Part shown: one piece after another, positions 12,180 through 23,600 of the stretch
How the letters are laid out: every line of letters starts with the position of its first letter
How positions within the stretch are numbered: the first letter of the stretch is position 1
The notes under the pieces: model-generated
The model's database searches: none
Told to the model about the DNA's origin: nothing
The model's input: only the letters and a program-made list of their open reading frames with translations
Source of the DNA: Apus apus
Taxonomy: Eukaryota; Chordata; Aves; Apodiformes; Apodidae
Assembly: GCF_020740795.1 (NCBI RefSeq)
Contig: NC_067282.1
Span: 152,444,858 to 152,508,857, forward strand
DNA length: 64,000 bases
Direction of reading: 5' to 3'
Position numbers and translations under genes: made by a program

Positions 12180-12490
12180 TTGGGGAGGAAAACCAACCCT
12201 GGGGGGCTCTGCGCGAGGCCCCTCCGCCCTGGCAAGGGGCACCAGGATCAGCGCCGCTGAGGAATACGCGTCCCTCCCCAGGCGGCTTCGCAGCGCCAGG
12301 CACAGGCAGCTTCTCACGGCCCTCAGCACTCACAGACAGCGAGCGGCAGCGGGGGGCCGGGGAGCTGCGCCTGGGAGCAAAGGGATCGATGGCCGAGACG
12401 CCAGCGTCCATCTATTGATCCTGGGCCGCGCTGCCGGGCTCAGCCAGCCCAGCGCAACGAGGAGCCGGGACAGCGGGAGCTTGCTGAGGG
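12180..12490 (-). promoter_or_regulatory. KCNJ4: Candidate KCNJ4 first (noncoding) exon and CpG-rich promoter
   Basis: A local CpG-rich patch stands out from the surrounding sequence. On the minus strand it contains a consensus donor, TGTCT|gtgagt, with the exon edge at 12334. Mammalian KCNJ4 has a noncoding first exon far upstream, and this is the best match in the window for such an exon. Start site and splicing to the acceptor near 4576 are inference. Confidence 0.35.
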
Positions 12491-15400
12491 CAGACTGCCA
12501 GGAACAGCTCGGCTCTGCCTCTGAGCTGCTGGCAGGTGCCCCTCACTGTGTCCTTCTCCCCCTTGCTGCCACCCTCACGGCAGCAGCACCACCCCAGGAA
12601 GGCAGCTGCTCCCAGGGTGGTGGCTGAGGCTGGCCCGAGTCCTGACAGGTCCTGACAGCTAACTCCATCCTTCCCTGGCCACGCTTCCCAGCTTTCTTTG
12701 CAAACCATGGAGGGGGGTGGCGAGGGGCGAGGACTGCTGCCAGACCCCTCTCAGCTCTACATATCATGGCACTGGGTCTTGGCACCCAATGAGGAGGGGA
12801 GGTGGAAGAGAAGAAAGGTGGAGAGGGAGCCCCGCTTCCCTACAGATCAGCCATCTCCAGCTCATCCTGTCCGTGACCATCTTCACCATCTCCCTGTCCC
12901 CATCAGGCTCACGTGTCCCTCCTAAGGCACGTGTTTCCCCTGTACTCATTGCCAGTGGCTACAAAGAGGGGTGGCCACATGCTGGGTTTGACCCAGGCAT
13001 CAGTGGGCACCACTTCCAATGGTGAATGGAGAGGGGACATGTCCCCATATCTTTGGTGCTCCCTGTACACCCCCCCTCCCCCATCCCCTTCCAGGCTCCA
13101 GGTGACCTCAAGCCCTGGGTCCCTCTCCACACCTCCCACCTCCTCTGGTTGCCTCCTCCCGCGACATGAGAAGGGCACAGAACAGGGGCTGAGAGTGGTC
13201 TGGGTCCTGTGTTAGCTTTGCCATGGATCCCCCACATGTGCTGTCACCATCTGCCCTTTGCAGAGTGCTCCACTAAAGGGAGGAAAGGGAGCTGGGGGAG
13301 GCCTTGGAGACACTATTGGCTCTGCCATGGATGGAGCTAGGGCTGGGCAGTTGGGATGGGAGACTCCAGGCTCTCGGCAGGGGGATTTGGTTGTCTCCAG
13401 GTGAATTGCCCAGGAGAGAGGGCATCAGGGGCTGCAGGTGGCACCAGGGATGTTGGAGGTGACCTGTCCATGTAATGCAAACCTGCCTGCCCACTCTTAC
13501 CCTGGCAGAGACACTGGCCTTGCTAACAAAGAGCAAGAGTACAGTTTCTCCCGAGCTCTCGGATCCAAACCCAGTATCCAGAAGATCCTTTGCACTCTGC
13601 CTATCTGTGGGATGCTGGCCCATCACCAGCAGCATCAGCTATGCTGGGACTAGAAAAGCTCAAAGACAAGAGAAGGGCAGGTCTGGAGCCCAGAAAGCTC
13701 CACAGACAGCGGGAGAGCCCACACAGCCTCTTTGACCTCAGTCACACCAGAGTGCTTGGAGAACAGGTCTCCAGCTTCATTCTTCTCCAGGCTGCCAGCC
13801 AGCCAGGACCATCTCCCTCAGAGAGCAGGAGAAACAAACAGTGAGCAAGACCCAGCTGTGGGGAAGGAGGCACTAAGGAAACACGGGGAACCAAAAAAAT
13901 TAAGAAGTTACCTGCAAAGGGACCAAAGTCAGGGCAGCGAGGGGAGGGAAGTTGGGGAGGTTTACAGGCAGGCACCTACCTCTGCCCCTTGGCCCATGGA
14001 CACCCCAGTAACCACATGTGCCTACACTGTGCACACAGGCAACTTTATTATTCACTGGCATGCTCACATGAAGCCACGCATCTCTCCCTAAGTTATATTT
14101 ATAGCTGTTCCTCAGAGCGAGTGCAGATCAAACAATTCATTATTTTCCTCAGGAAAAAAAAAACCCAAAAAAACCCAAACCCCTTCCCAGTCCCGCGCCA
14201 GTGAGGGCAGCCGCGCATCCCAGCACCGCCTCTTACCCGGGTCCTGCCGAGGGCTGCACCTACTCCAGCCGTGCCGAGCCAACATCAGGGGAGAGGGAAA
14301 GAGGCCAGTTTCTCCATCTCACCATGAAACATCTCAGCTGGACCGGAGGAATCGGGGAGGTCTCTCTGCAGCCCTCACTTGCCTCTGGCTTGGGGTGTTT
14401 TTTTTCTGCCCCCACCCCTAACCACCTTCGAGGAGCTACTTCTCCACTGCGACCTGCTTCTCTCCTAACTCTGCCCTGCCCACGCCAGTGCTCTCCTCCT
14501 GCCTCTGCCTCTCCTCAGCATTTTTTGCTCTCAGGAGCGTCCATCCCACGGAGTGCTGATGTGCCTTCACGGCTCAGCGATGGGTTCAGGTCTCCCCTTC
14601 CTGCTGGCTCCCTCCTTCCCTAGCGTTATTCACCTGTTCCCCTCACTGGCCCCCTGCTCTGGTCCCCAAATCCCCCTTCTTCCTTCCACTCTTCCTCCCT
14701 TTGCGCTCCTCTCCCTTGCTTTCCCTGGCTGCCTCTCCCCCTCGCTGATTGCTATGCAGTCTGTAGCTGAGAAGTCAGTAACTCTGTGGTAGGATCCAAC
14801 AGCTTTCCGCTACTTTAGCCCATCCTCGTGTGTGAGCTCAGCGCCGCGGAGGCACCGCTGCAGAGCTGACATGAGGGAGGCGAGAGCACAACCACCGGCA
14901 GAGGGAAGGGGACAGTGGGGCTGACAGATGCCCCCGGGGAGGTGAATCCTCCCGGGCTGAAATATCCACTCTCAAGGGGCTTTTTTCCCACCTGGATCTG
15001 GGGTGCTGGGCTGACAGCTCACCCTGAGGAAGGGACCAGGCTCTCCTGACTCATGCAGCGTGTTTGCCACAGGGCATCACCTCCCTGGACCCACAGCTCG
15101 GCCTCTCCACCCCACAGTGCTAGGTCTGTCCTGCTGGGGAAGGTGATGCTTGGGAACAGGAACACAGGCAAGGAGGGACCAGCCCTGTGGTTCCAGGACG
15201 GTGCATGTATGCCCCACCGGGAAACACGACCTGGAAACCTCTCCTGAGTCTCCATGGCCAGCAGCATCTCAGGGGCTTTGAAGAAGTCACTTCCCAGTAG
15301 CAAAGTGAGGGGCTGTATGACGCTGCAGCAGTGAAGCCACCCCTTTCATGCAGGAGAGAAGCTGGGAGCTGAAGTGAGCCCTGACCCTGCAGGCAGCAGC

Positions 15401-16595
15401 TGTAGGCACAGGCTCCTGTGGGGACAGCCCTGCACCAGGCCAGCAGGGTCCATGGGCATGGTTCCCATCTCGATATCTCATCGGTCATCTCCAACATTAA
15501 GACCTCTGCTTAAAAGTCAAAAAAGATCAAAAAAACACTTTCTCCTGCCTTCTGAGACCCAATGCTGCAGCAATCATGACCGTCCCTCCCAAAATAATCT
15601 CAAGATTCCCTGGCACACAGGTGTCCCCTCACACACCACACTGATGGACCTGTCATCCCCCACCATCACCAGCGATTGCATCCCACTCTCACCAAGCACA
15701 GCAGCCCGGGGAGGCACAGGGCATTTTTAGCAGCTCCCCAGGGCCACCAACGAGCAGTTGCAAACAGGGAGCATGGCAGCCTCCTGCCCCCGCCTAACCA
15801 CAGCTGGTGCCCCCTGGCTCAAACGTGGAGCCCTGGGGAACTGAGGTGCCCAGATGGAGCAGAGCCATTCTGCTCCCTCCATCCCCTTTGCAGCCATCCC
15901 TGCAGAGACCTGTTCAGGTTGAGGGGCAACTTGCTTTCCCAGAAGACCTGTCCCCAGGGCCTGCATCCCAAGAGCTACTGCCTGGGAGCTGCATGGGTGC
16001 CCTGCCAGAAAGCACACCAGCCCTCTGGCACTGCAACAGGCCTTTCTCCTCTGCGCAGTAACAGGATGAAGATGCCTCTGAGACACCTTGTCCCTTCCCT
16101 GGGTGGGCGAAGCCACCAAGCACCAGAGCACCCCTGCAGCCCCCTCAGCTTCAGGTTGGGTTTCACTCTCTCTGCCTTTCGCTCCTCGTTGCTGGCTCCC
16201 CCTGGAGACCTGGTCACGTTTCCGTCTGCCTGGGCAGCAAGAGGACAAATAACTGCACCTCACGCACGGCACAGCCAGCGTGTCAGGGGCCACTTGGGGG
16301 GCACATGGGGGTGTTGTGTCAAGGTTGCCAATCAATAGGTCCTCGCTGTCCTTTTGCCCCCGGGGTGCCGTGCCGCGGCCGCCCAAGCCCGCTGGCCCCA
16401 GCAGCAGGGTGCCTCACACTCGCCACCCCCGGCCGTCTCCACCGGCACTGTCTTTAATAAGAATCGTGGAATATTTTAGCACCTATGGAAAAGCCACCAC
16501 AGACGGTGGTGGCAGCCGTTGCCAGGGAGATGCTCCCAAAAATAGCCCCACTCCGCCAACCTTTCCCAGTGCTGCTGTGGGGATGGGGGAGGCAG
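12491..16595. other. Gene-free GC-rich stretch
   Basis: No exon recognised. Contains AT-richer islands near 14.0-14.15 kb and 16.44-16.53 kb, and GC-rich patches near 14.83-14.9 kb and 16.35-16.42 kb. Overlapping antisense frames at 15.68-16.39 kb on both strands show no protein family signature. Confidence 0.4.
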
Positions 16596-16778
16596 AGGGG
16601 TGGAGGAATGGAAGGGTGGGGCTATGGATGGAGGGATGGAAGAAAAGAGGGGGAAAAGGATGGAGGGAGGGATGGAGGATTGGACGGATGGGTAGAGATG
16701 GATGGATGGATGGATGGATGGATGGATGGATGGATGGATGGATGGACGGATGGACAGACAGGTGGGTGGGTGGGTGGA
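16596..16778 (+). repeat. (GATG)n microsatellite
   Basis: A clean core of about 12 GATG units (16697-16745) lies inside a longer degenerate GGATGGA/GGTGG zone. It produces repetitive MDGWMDGW and IHPSIHPS open frames that are not genes. The core is long enough to be length-polymorphic. Confidence 0.9.
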
Positions 16779-18080
16779 AGAGGAAGCTGGAGCTTCTGGG
16801 CAGGTGAGCAAACACTGCCTGACCTCTCTCCTGCCTAGGGATGAAGGCAAGTGCAACCCCCATGCCAGCAGCCCCTGTCTGGGCACATATGGTCCTGCTT
16901 CCCTGCAGCACCAGCTAAGCCAGCATGATCCCTTGAGCCCTCTCTGCTCCAGGAAGGTCTGACTTTGAGTGTTGGAAGCAGACAACACAGTTTTGGACTC
17001 CTTAGGACATGCCAGGCTCTGTCTGCCATCCTCCTCCAACCATCTCATCTCTGCCTCCAGCACTCCAGCACTGCCCCAGCTGAGCTGTCCCAGTCATAGG
17101 GCCAGCTGTGGTGAGATGTGGAGTTGGCCCACGGTGCTCAACTGCACCATGTTTCCCTGCCCTCCAGGAAAGCTGAATTACTTCACTCTCTGGGCCTAGG
17201 CTGGGGTGAATCCTGGGGACTGCTCACCCTCTCAAGGGGTTTGGATGCAGCCTTGAGCCACAGCCTGCAGCAGAAATAGAGAGGAACTCCCAGCCAAGCA
17301 CCTCCCCGGGGCAAAAGCACAGGCGTCCTCCTGGCGGTGGGAAACTAATGCATTAGTGAGAAGATCTCCCTCTCTCATCTTGTGGTGCCATTGCCATCAC
17401 GTCACAGAGCAGCCAGAGGTGGGTGATCTCCATCAAGGGCACTTGATGAAGAGAGATCACCTGGCTCAGGGGCTCTGCAGGAGAAGGAGCCTTTCAGACC
17501 AGCAAAGGCAGAGAAGGAAAACCAAAAATAGAGCTAAAGGGAGAAAAAAACCCAAAAACCAACCAACCAACAAAACCCCAACAACCCATAAAAACCAAAC
17601 AACCCCAAATTCCCATTTTTTATGCCAAATTCCAGCTCACTCGCCTCCCTGTCACCCTGGCGACATTCCTTGCCGTCGCCATGGAGACAAGAGGCATGGA
17701 GAGAGCATCGCCGTGCAGGGTGGTGGCAGCACTGGGCATTATTTCAGGAGGCGGGGAGACACCCGGTGCAAGGAACTTGCGTTGTGGCAAGGAGGGAAGG
17801 TTTATTTTTACTTGTTCCCACTTCATGTGCCAGTTTTTCCTTCTCTAAACACTTGGGAGCCCCTCACCCTTCCAGCATGGCCCTCCTGCATGCCTCACAG
17901 GGATGTCCCATGGGGTCACCCCAGCCTCACCACCGTTTCCCAGCTGGATGAGCTTGGCCAGGCTGCTCCTGCAAAGACCGTCTTGATGGTCACTTCACAT
18001 GGTGTTTCCTGGTATCATAGCCAGAGTTAAGGCCAGAGGACAGGTCCCTGTGGTTTGGAACCTATCAGCTCTTCTTGGGA
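16779..18080. other. Gene-free stretch with A/C-rich patch
   Basis: No exon recognised. Holds an A/C-rich simple sequence patch (about 17517-17612) directly beside the tandem X-box-like pair at 17651-17688. Confidence 0.4.
17651..17688 (+). promoter_or_regulatory. Tandem RFX X-box-like motifs
   Basis: GTCACCCTGGCGAC (17651-17664) and GTCGCCATGGAGAC (17675-17688) sit 10 bases apart. Against the X-box consensus GTNRCC-N2-RGYAAC the first has one mismatch and the second two. RFX factors bind such inverted half-sites. No gene start is visible here, so an enhancer role is only a suggestion. Confidence 0.35.
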
Positions 18081-18310
18081 ATCATAGAATTGTTTTGCTT
18101 GGAAAAGACCTTTAAGATCACAAAGTCCAATCGTTAACCCAGCACTGCCAAGTCCACCACCAAACCATGTCCCTAAGTACCACATCTACATGGCTTTCAA
18201 ACACCTTCAGGGATGGTGACTCCACTACTTCCCAGAGAAGCCTGTTCCAGTGCCTGACAACCCTTTCAGTGAACAATTTTTTCTTAATATCCACTTTAAA
18301 GGAAGGCGCA
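18081..18310 (-). mobile_element. CR1 LINE 3' fragment
   Basis: Reverse-oriented CR1: tail AATCATAGAATTG, GGAAAAGACCTTTAAGATCA, the CCAAGTCCACCACCAAACCA block and TTCCCAGAGAAGCCTGTTCC, then decay after TTTTTTCTTAATATCCACTT. It is of the same subtype as the plus-strand copy at 59.2-59.7 kb. Confidence 0.9.
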
Positions 18311-20100
18311 AGATTAAGACAATGTCCCTTTACCACCCATAACAGTCTTACCCCTCTGCAGGAGGCTTCATTCCCTAGGTGGAACAAGAAGCTGTGAAGA
18401 GGAGCAGAGGGACTGGAGGATGATGAGGGCTCTCAGACATGGAGCGCCAGGGGCTTGAAAGGGGATGTGTCAGCATAGGGACCCTAAGTCTGTTCCACTT
18501 AAACCTTCCATCCCCACTCCATGGCTCAGACCTCTCTCTGCCCACCTGTGAAAGGACATGGGATACCAGGGAGCTGCTGAACCACATGGGCTGGGGATTG
18601 GCTTTCACAAGCACCCATATGGCCTTGCAGAACCCTGCTGAAACCCCAGGCAGCTCCTCTCCAGTGGCTTGAAAGCGAATTTCAGCCAGTCCCTATCCTG
18701 TCGCTCCCTCGCTGACACTCTTCCTTTGGTCTATCCTGCTGTTTTTCCACCACACCAGCCTCTGCCATGATGCCCTGGCAGGGGCAGGCTGGATCCTTCC
18801 AGGTTTCATGGGACTGAGACGGGTGTTTTCTAGCCAGGCCTGGCAACACAGCTGGAAAAGCCTGGTGCAGCAGGTGCTGAGTAGCAGAGAGGGAAAACAC
18901 AGCAGCCAGCCTAATGGGCAGAGAGGAAATGTATGCAAATATATTCAGAAAGGAATCCGGTGGTGCTAATAGACATGTTAGTCCTCTCCATAAGCACCAG
19001 GAATAATATTTTTATGCTTGAATCATTAAGGAGTTTACTCCAAGTGAGCCCATAGGGATGTGCTGCAGGGAGATGCGGAGGAGGTGGCTGCTGGTGACAG
19101 CTGGGGACAGGAAGGGCAGCAGCCAGAGCTGGCCCCAGGTCAAGAGCGGGCAGGGTCACACAACCCTTCAGTAACCAAATTAGATCCAAGGCCAGATGTG
19201 ATTTGCTTGGGGACAAGGTGACAAATTAAAACATCTGTTTGGTTGTATTAAAGCAGCTTTATACTAGTGATTAGATAATTAATACCTAATGGCCCCTTGT
19301 GCTGCCATGAGACCCCCCCAGTGTAACCACAGCTCCAAGGACAAGTTTTATCCCAACCGGCCTGGTCACCCCGGGCTGTTCCTGAATACATTAAAACTTT
19401 ACAACCATCATTAATAAGCTCATTTCTGTTAAATCTATTAAGATGGCAGTACTCACCCGTGTGCTTCTCTCACGCAACATGTGTATTACACTGTTTGTAA
19501 ACCAATTGCAGGAATCCAGGATTAATATTTTTAGCAAAGTTTGTTTCAAACCAGCCCTTGGAAGGATCGGATTTAATTTCCTTTCTCCTCTCCTCTTTCT
19601 GGGGCTGGGCTATGGGATTTGCATCTTTCCAGAAAGAACACCCAAGGTGGAGGCAGCTGGTGGGAGGGTCCCTGGGGTATGGCTGCCAGGGGAGAGAGGG
19701 GGTCTAGCTGGGATGTGACATGAAGCCACAGCAGTCCAATAATTCAGAACTCTCCCTGCTTCTTCATTTTCTTCAGGAGACAAGGTGGAGGACCAAGGAG
19801 AATGTGTTGGAGGCGGGACAGGGATGGGAAAGGGCAGAGGGCGGGAGGCTGCCTGCTGGGAGCAGGACAGAGGTTAATGCACACACCAGGAATGTCCCTG
19901 GAAAGCCAAGCCCTCACCAGAGGGTGCATCCCCAAGGCCAGAGGAGGGGGCTCCCTTTCCCTCTGCCTTTTCCCCTTTAACGACACTTCTGCGTGTAACT
20001 TGAGACAAGTTTGAGAAGAAAAAAAAGAGGAAGGAAAGAAAAAAAAAAAAAAAAAAGAGAAAGGGAAAAATAGTGCAGTTATTCCCGCCTCCGCCTCCTC
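18311..20100. other. Intergenic, AT-rich islands upstream of KDELR3
   Basis: No exon recognised. AT-rich islands at about 18.92-19.04 kb, 19.2-19.3 kb and 19.38-19.57 kb contain TAATTA/ATTAAT-type homeodomain-like words in GC-rich surroundings. They are candidates for conserved noncoding elements, which only alignment can test. A poly(A)-rich run lies near 20018-20058. Confidence 0.4.
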
Positions 20101-20128
20101 CTCCATCTCCTCCCCAGCCAGCCAGGAG

Positions 20129-20136
20129 CCACGTCA
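20129..20136 (-). promoter_or_regulatory. KDELR3: UPRE-type element upstream of KDELR3
   Basis: CCACGTCA on the plus strand is TGACGTGG on the minus strand, the unfolded-protein-response element core bound by XBP1/ATF6. It lies about 385 bases before the KDELR3 ATG, in a GC-rich candidate promoter. KDELR3 is a known UPR target in mammals. No full ERSE (CCAAT-N9-CCACG) was found beside it. Confidence 0.5.
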
Positions 20137-20517
20137 CCGTCACCCAGTGCTGGTTTCAGGGCTGCTCAGCAGGCTCAGCCCGGGGCTGTCTGGCGGACAA
20201 ACCCCAACTTTTGACTTGGAGTGGGGCAAGAAAGGCCCTGGGGGGAGGGAAGAGAGAAAATCTACCTTGGGGTAAAAGTTAGCGAGATCTGGCTTGAGCA
20301 CCTGGTAGGGGAAAGGCGCTCATGATCAGGGGAGAGGAGAGGCTGAACTTTTCTCCACCAGAAAGGAGGGCTCCGTACTGGGGAAAAAAGGAAAGCTGAG
20401 CCAGAGGAGAGCATCTGCTTGGTCAAGGCTCAGGGGTGAAAAACTCTTGTGCCTTTGCCCTCCCCGCCTGCAGAAAGCACCCCGTTCCCTTTGCCCCAGA
20501 GGAGCCCTCCTGGCACC

Positions 20518-20608
20518 ATGAACGTCTTCCGCATCCTGGGGGACGTCTCCCACTTGCTGGCCATCATCATCCTCCTGCTGAAGATCCAGAAATCCAAGTC
20601 TTGTGCTG
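20518..20608 (+). CDS. KDELR3: KDELR3 exon 1 (coding part)
   Basis: Start ATG (ggcaccATGA context) to Gly-31, split 1/2; codes the first hydrophobic segment. Donor gtgagt. The upstream frame stays open to 20449 without a homologous extension, so the ATG at 20518 is chosen by family alignment. Confidence 0.95.
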
Positions 20609-23600
20609 GTGAGTGCTGCCATACCTCAGGGAAGAAAGGGGGCCTTTTCTGGAGGGTGGCTCAGCAAGGGGTGCAAGTGAAATGGGTGCTGAAAGGGGTA
20701 GCAATACCCCATGTGAGCTGGCAGGCCTCCCTGGTGGGATCCTCGAGGGAAATCATCCTTCTCCAGGAAGGCTCCCTGCTGGGAGGAGAGGGCTGCATCG
20801 GAAGGATGTGATGTGGCAAGGCACTGGTGTTCGGGTGGTGAAGCAAAGGGGAAGGCAGCAAGGCTGGAGGGAGGCAGAAAGCGAGTGCCAGGAGTTGTGG
20901 TGGCACCAAAACCTCAAGGGAAAGCTGCTTTAGGTCGGATGTCCTGCCAGAAGGCAGGCGGGTAGCAGAGGCTGCCCCATTCCTGGGGTAGGAAACCAGC
21001 ACAGCAGCTTCCCACAAGAGCATTTTTCTCAGAGTTCATGGCGTCCTCCCCAAGAGACTTCAGGGCTGGGCTGCAGCACTGCAGCCGTTGTCACAGGTAG
21101 AGCAATGGGTGGGTCTGTCTGCTGCTCCACACCAGCAGTGACTAAGCTCCATCAGAGTCCCCAGACCAGTCCCTGATACTGCTGCTCTTCCCTGGTGTTG
21201 CAGATGTCACATCACACAACCCCCTGCAAGGCGGGCTGGCGAAGGGGGTGAGGGAGGGAAGAGAAAGGCATTTTTCATGACAGTAAGGATGGAATTGGCC
21301 AAAGCAGTGAATGTGCCCACCTACCACCAGTCCCTATATCCCAAGGGAAGGCTCAGGGGTGTCAGCAGGAGCCTGCCCTGTTACTTGGGAGACTCCAGCC
21401 AGTCCTGGGGTTGGTCTAGAGCTACCATAGCACCTACACACCATCCCAGGCTCACAAAGCAACATGCACATATACAACCATTCCCAAAGAAGGTGTAAGG
21501 GGAAACCATCATCCTAAGGACCGTTCCTCTCATCCACCTTACCCTCCTTTCTTCTCCCTGCCATGCAGGCATCTCTGGGAAGAGTCAGATTCTTTTTGCC
21601 CTCGTCTTCACAACCCGCTATCTGGACCTGTTCACCACCTTCATCTCTGTCTATAACACGGTGATGAAGGTAAGGAGAAGGCAGTGTGGGAGCAGAGGTT
21701 CCACTCAGCTTGCTGCAGCTTCTCAGGGAAGCAAGGGTACATGGTCAGTAAGTTTTTCAGCTATAGATCATCAATGCTACAGGTAGTTATACACAGGAGA
21801 GGTGGATAAGGATCCTTACTTTGGTATCACTGGCCCTCCATTGACCAAAACAACCTCTCACCACAGCTAAGTGAGCAAGATGGACCTGCCACATTTAGTA
21901 CCACCAAAACCAGAACAAGGTATTATGAATCAACATAATTGTGCCCATGAATGTCCATAGGGTGTCCAGATGGATGCCAGCAAGCCAGCCTCTTCACACA
22001 GAGCCCTAGAGGGCTCAAGCAAGTGTGATCCTCACAATGGGGCAATCTCTAGTTGACTGCTGGAGTATCTCCAGAAGCCAGCACAGAAAAAGCAGTCACC
22101 GCTATCTCATCCTGGCGTGGCCCCACCAGAACCAGGTTAAAAGATCTTGACTTTGGCAAAGCTAGCCTGTCTTCAAGCACAGAAGGTGTGATTTCAGGTA
22201 AGGTCTTGCCATCTCCCTTCCCTCCCGCAGGTCATTTTTTTGATATGTGCCTACGTCACTGTGTACATGATCTATGTGAAATTCCGGAAAACATTCGACA
22301 GCGAGAATGACTCCTTTCGCCTCGAGTTCCTGCTGGTCCCTGTCACAGGCCTGTCATTCCTGGAAAACCACAGCTTCACACCCTTGGAGGTAAGGAACAC
22401 CTGAGAGAGGAAAGGGGAGGGAAAGCAGCAGCCAAGCACTATGCAGCAGAGCAAGCAGCATATTGAATAGCTTTTTACCAACAAAAGCAGGCAGGAAAGG
22501 CAAGGTTGACAGGCCTTGAAGACCATACCCTCTATAGAGCAGCTCGGCGCTGTCTCCTCTCAGTCCCAGCACAGCAGGATCATTTTCCTCAACTCCAGCA
22601 GCCCTGCTCATCCCACTCAGACATCGGTGCTCTGCCAAGCAAAAGCTTTGGCTCTTGACATGTATCAACCAGCACCACTCTCCCCTGCCTTCATTTTGCA
22701 TCTCACAGATACTCTGGACCTTCTCCATCTACCTGGAGTCCGTGGCTATCCTTCCTCAGCTCTTCATGATCAGCAAGACGGGAGAAGCAGAGACCATCAC
22801 CACACACTACCTGTTCTTCCTGGGCCTCTACCGCGCTCTCTACATTGCCAACTGGGTCTGGCGCTACTACACGGAGAACTTCTACGACCAGATTGCTGTA
22901 GTTTCCGGAGTGGTACAAACCATCTTCTACTGTGACTTCTTCTACCTCTATGTTACCAAAGGTAGGTAAAGGGGGGTTGAGTGGAGCTGCAGCTTGCCGC
23001 GTGCTAATCATATGTGGCTTTGTTCTTTGCTGTATTTGTGATGCACGTTGTCCACCTAAATTACACTGTTTAAAATGCACCTATGGAATCCAAGTGGGCA
23101 TCTCTGTTCAAGAGGCTCTAGATGGGCATGTGAAACAAAGCAGAAGTTACATCAGAGCTAAGCCTGGTATAACCCCACCTTGGGAAGTTAACAATTAAGG
23201 TTTATTTAATTCTACATATATTTTGAAAGATTATAGATAATGCAAAAGAACTTCAGGGAGAAGGGGCAGGTGGGAAACCAGCTGTAGGCAGACAATGTAC
23301 CTGAGAGAGCAACTGCAGATACATGGAGATATTAAGCCTACTTTTTTATTTTGATGGAGATGACGTAACATTCCCAAGAACCAATTCTGTAGGAAGACGG
23401 GCATCTGCACAGACATGACACCCCTTTCTTCTCCCCCAAATCAGATGCCCCTTCCATTTCAGTGTTGTGCTTTAGCAAAGAGCCACGTATCAGAGCTAGC
23501 AAGGGCATCGAGGGCATGAAATCTGGTAGAACACACCATGGTTTGCTGAGGCTGAAGTACCCTTTAAAAGGCTTTTCTGTTGAGGAGGATGGAATTTGAT

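Noticed and set aside
12321-12345. Possible RE1/NRSF silencer site (CAGCAC ... GACAGCG)
   Set aside because: The two half-sites are one base further apart than the canonical RE1, and flanking positions do not match.
15676-16386. Pair of about 220-residue open frames on opposite strands
   Set aside because: Each mirrors the other; neither shows a domain, conserved motif or splice pattern.
16596-16838. Repetitive MDGWMDGW protein
   Set aside because: Translation of the GATG microsatellite, not a gene.
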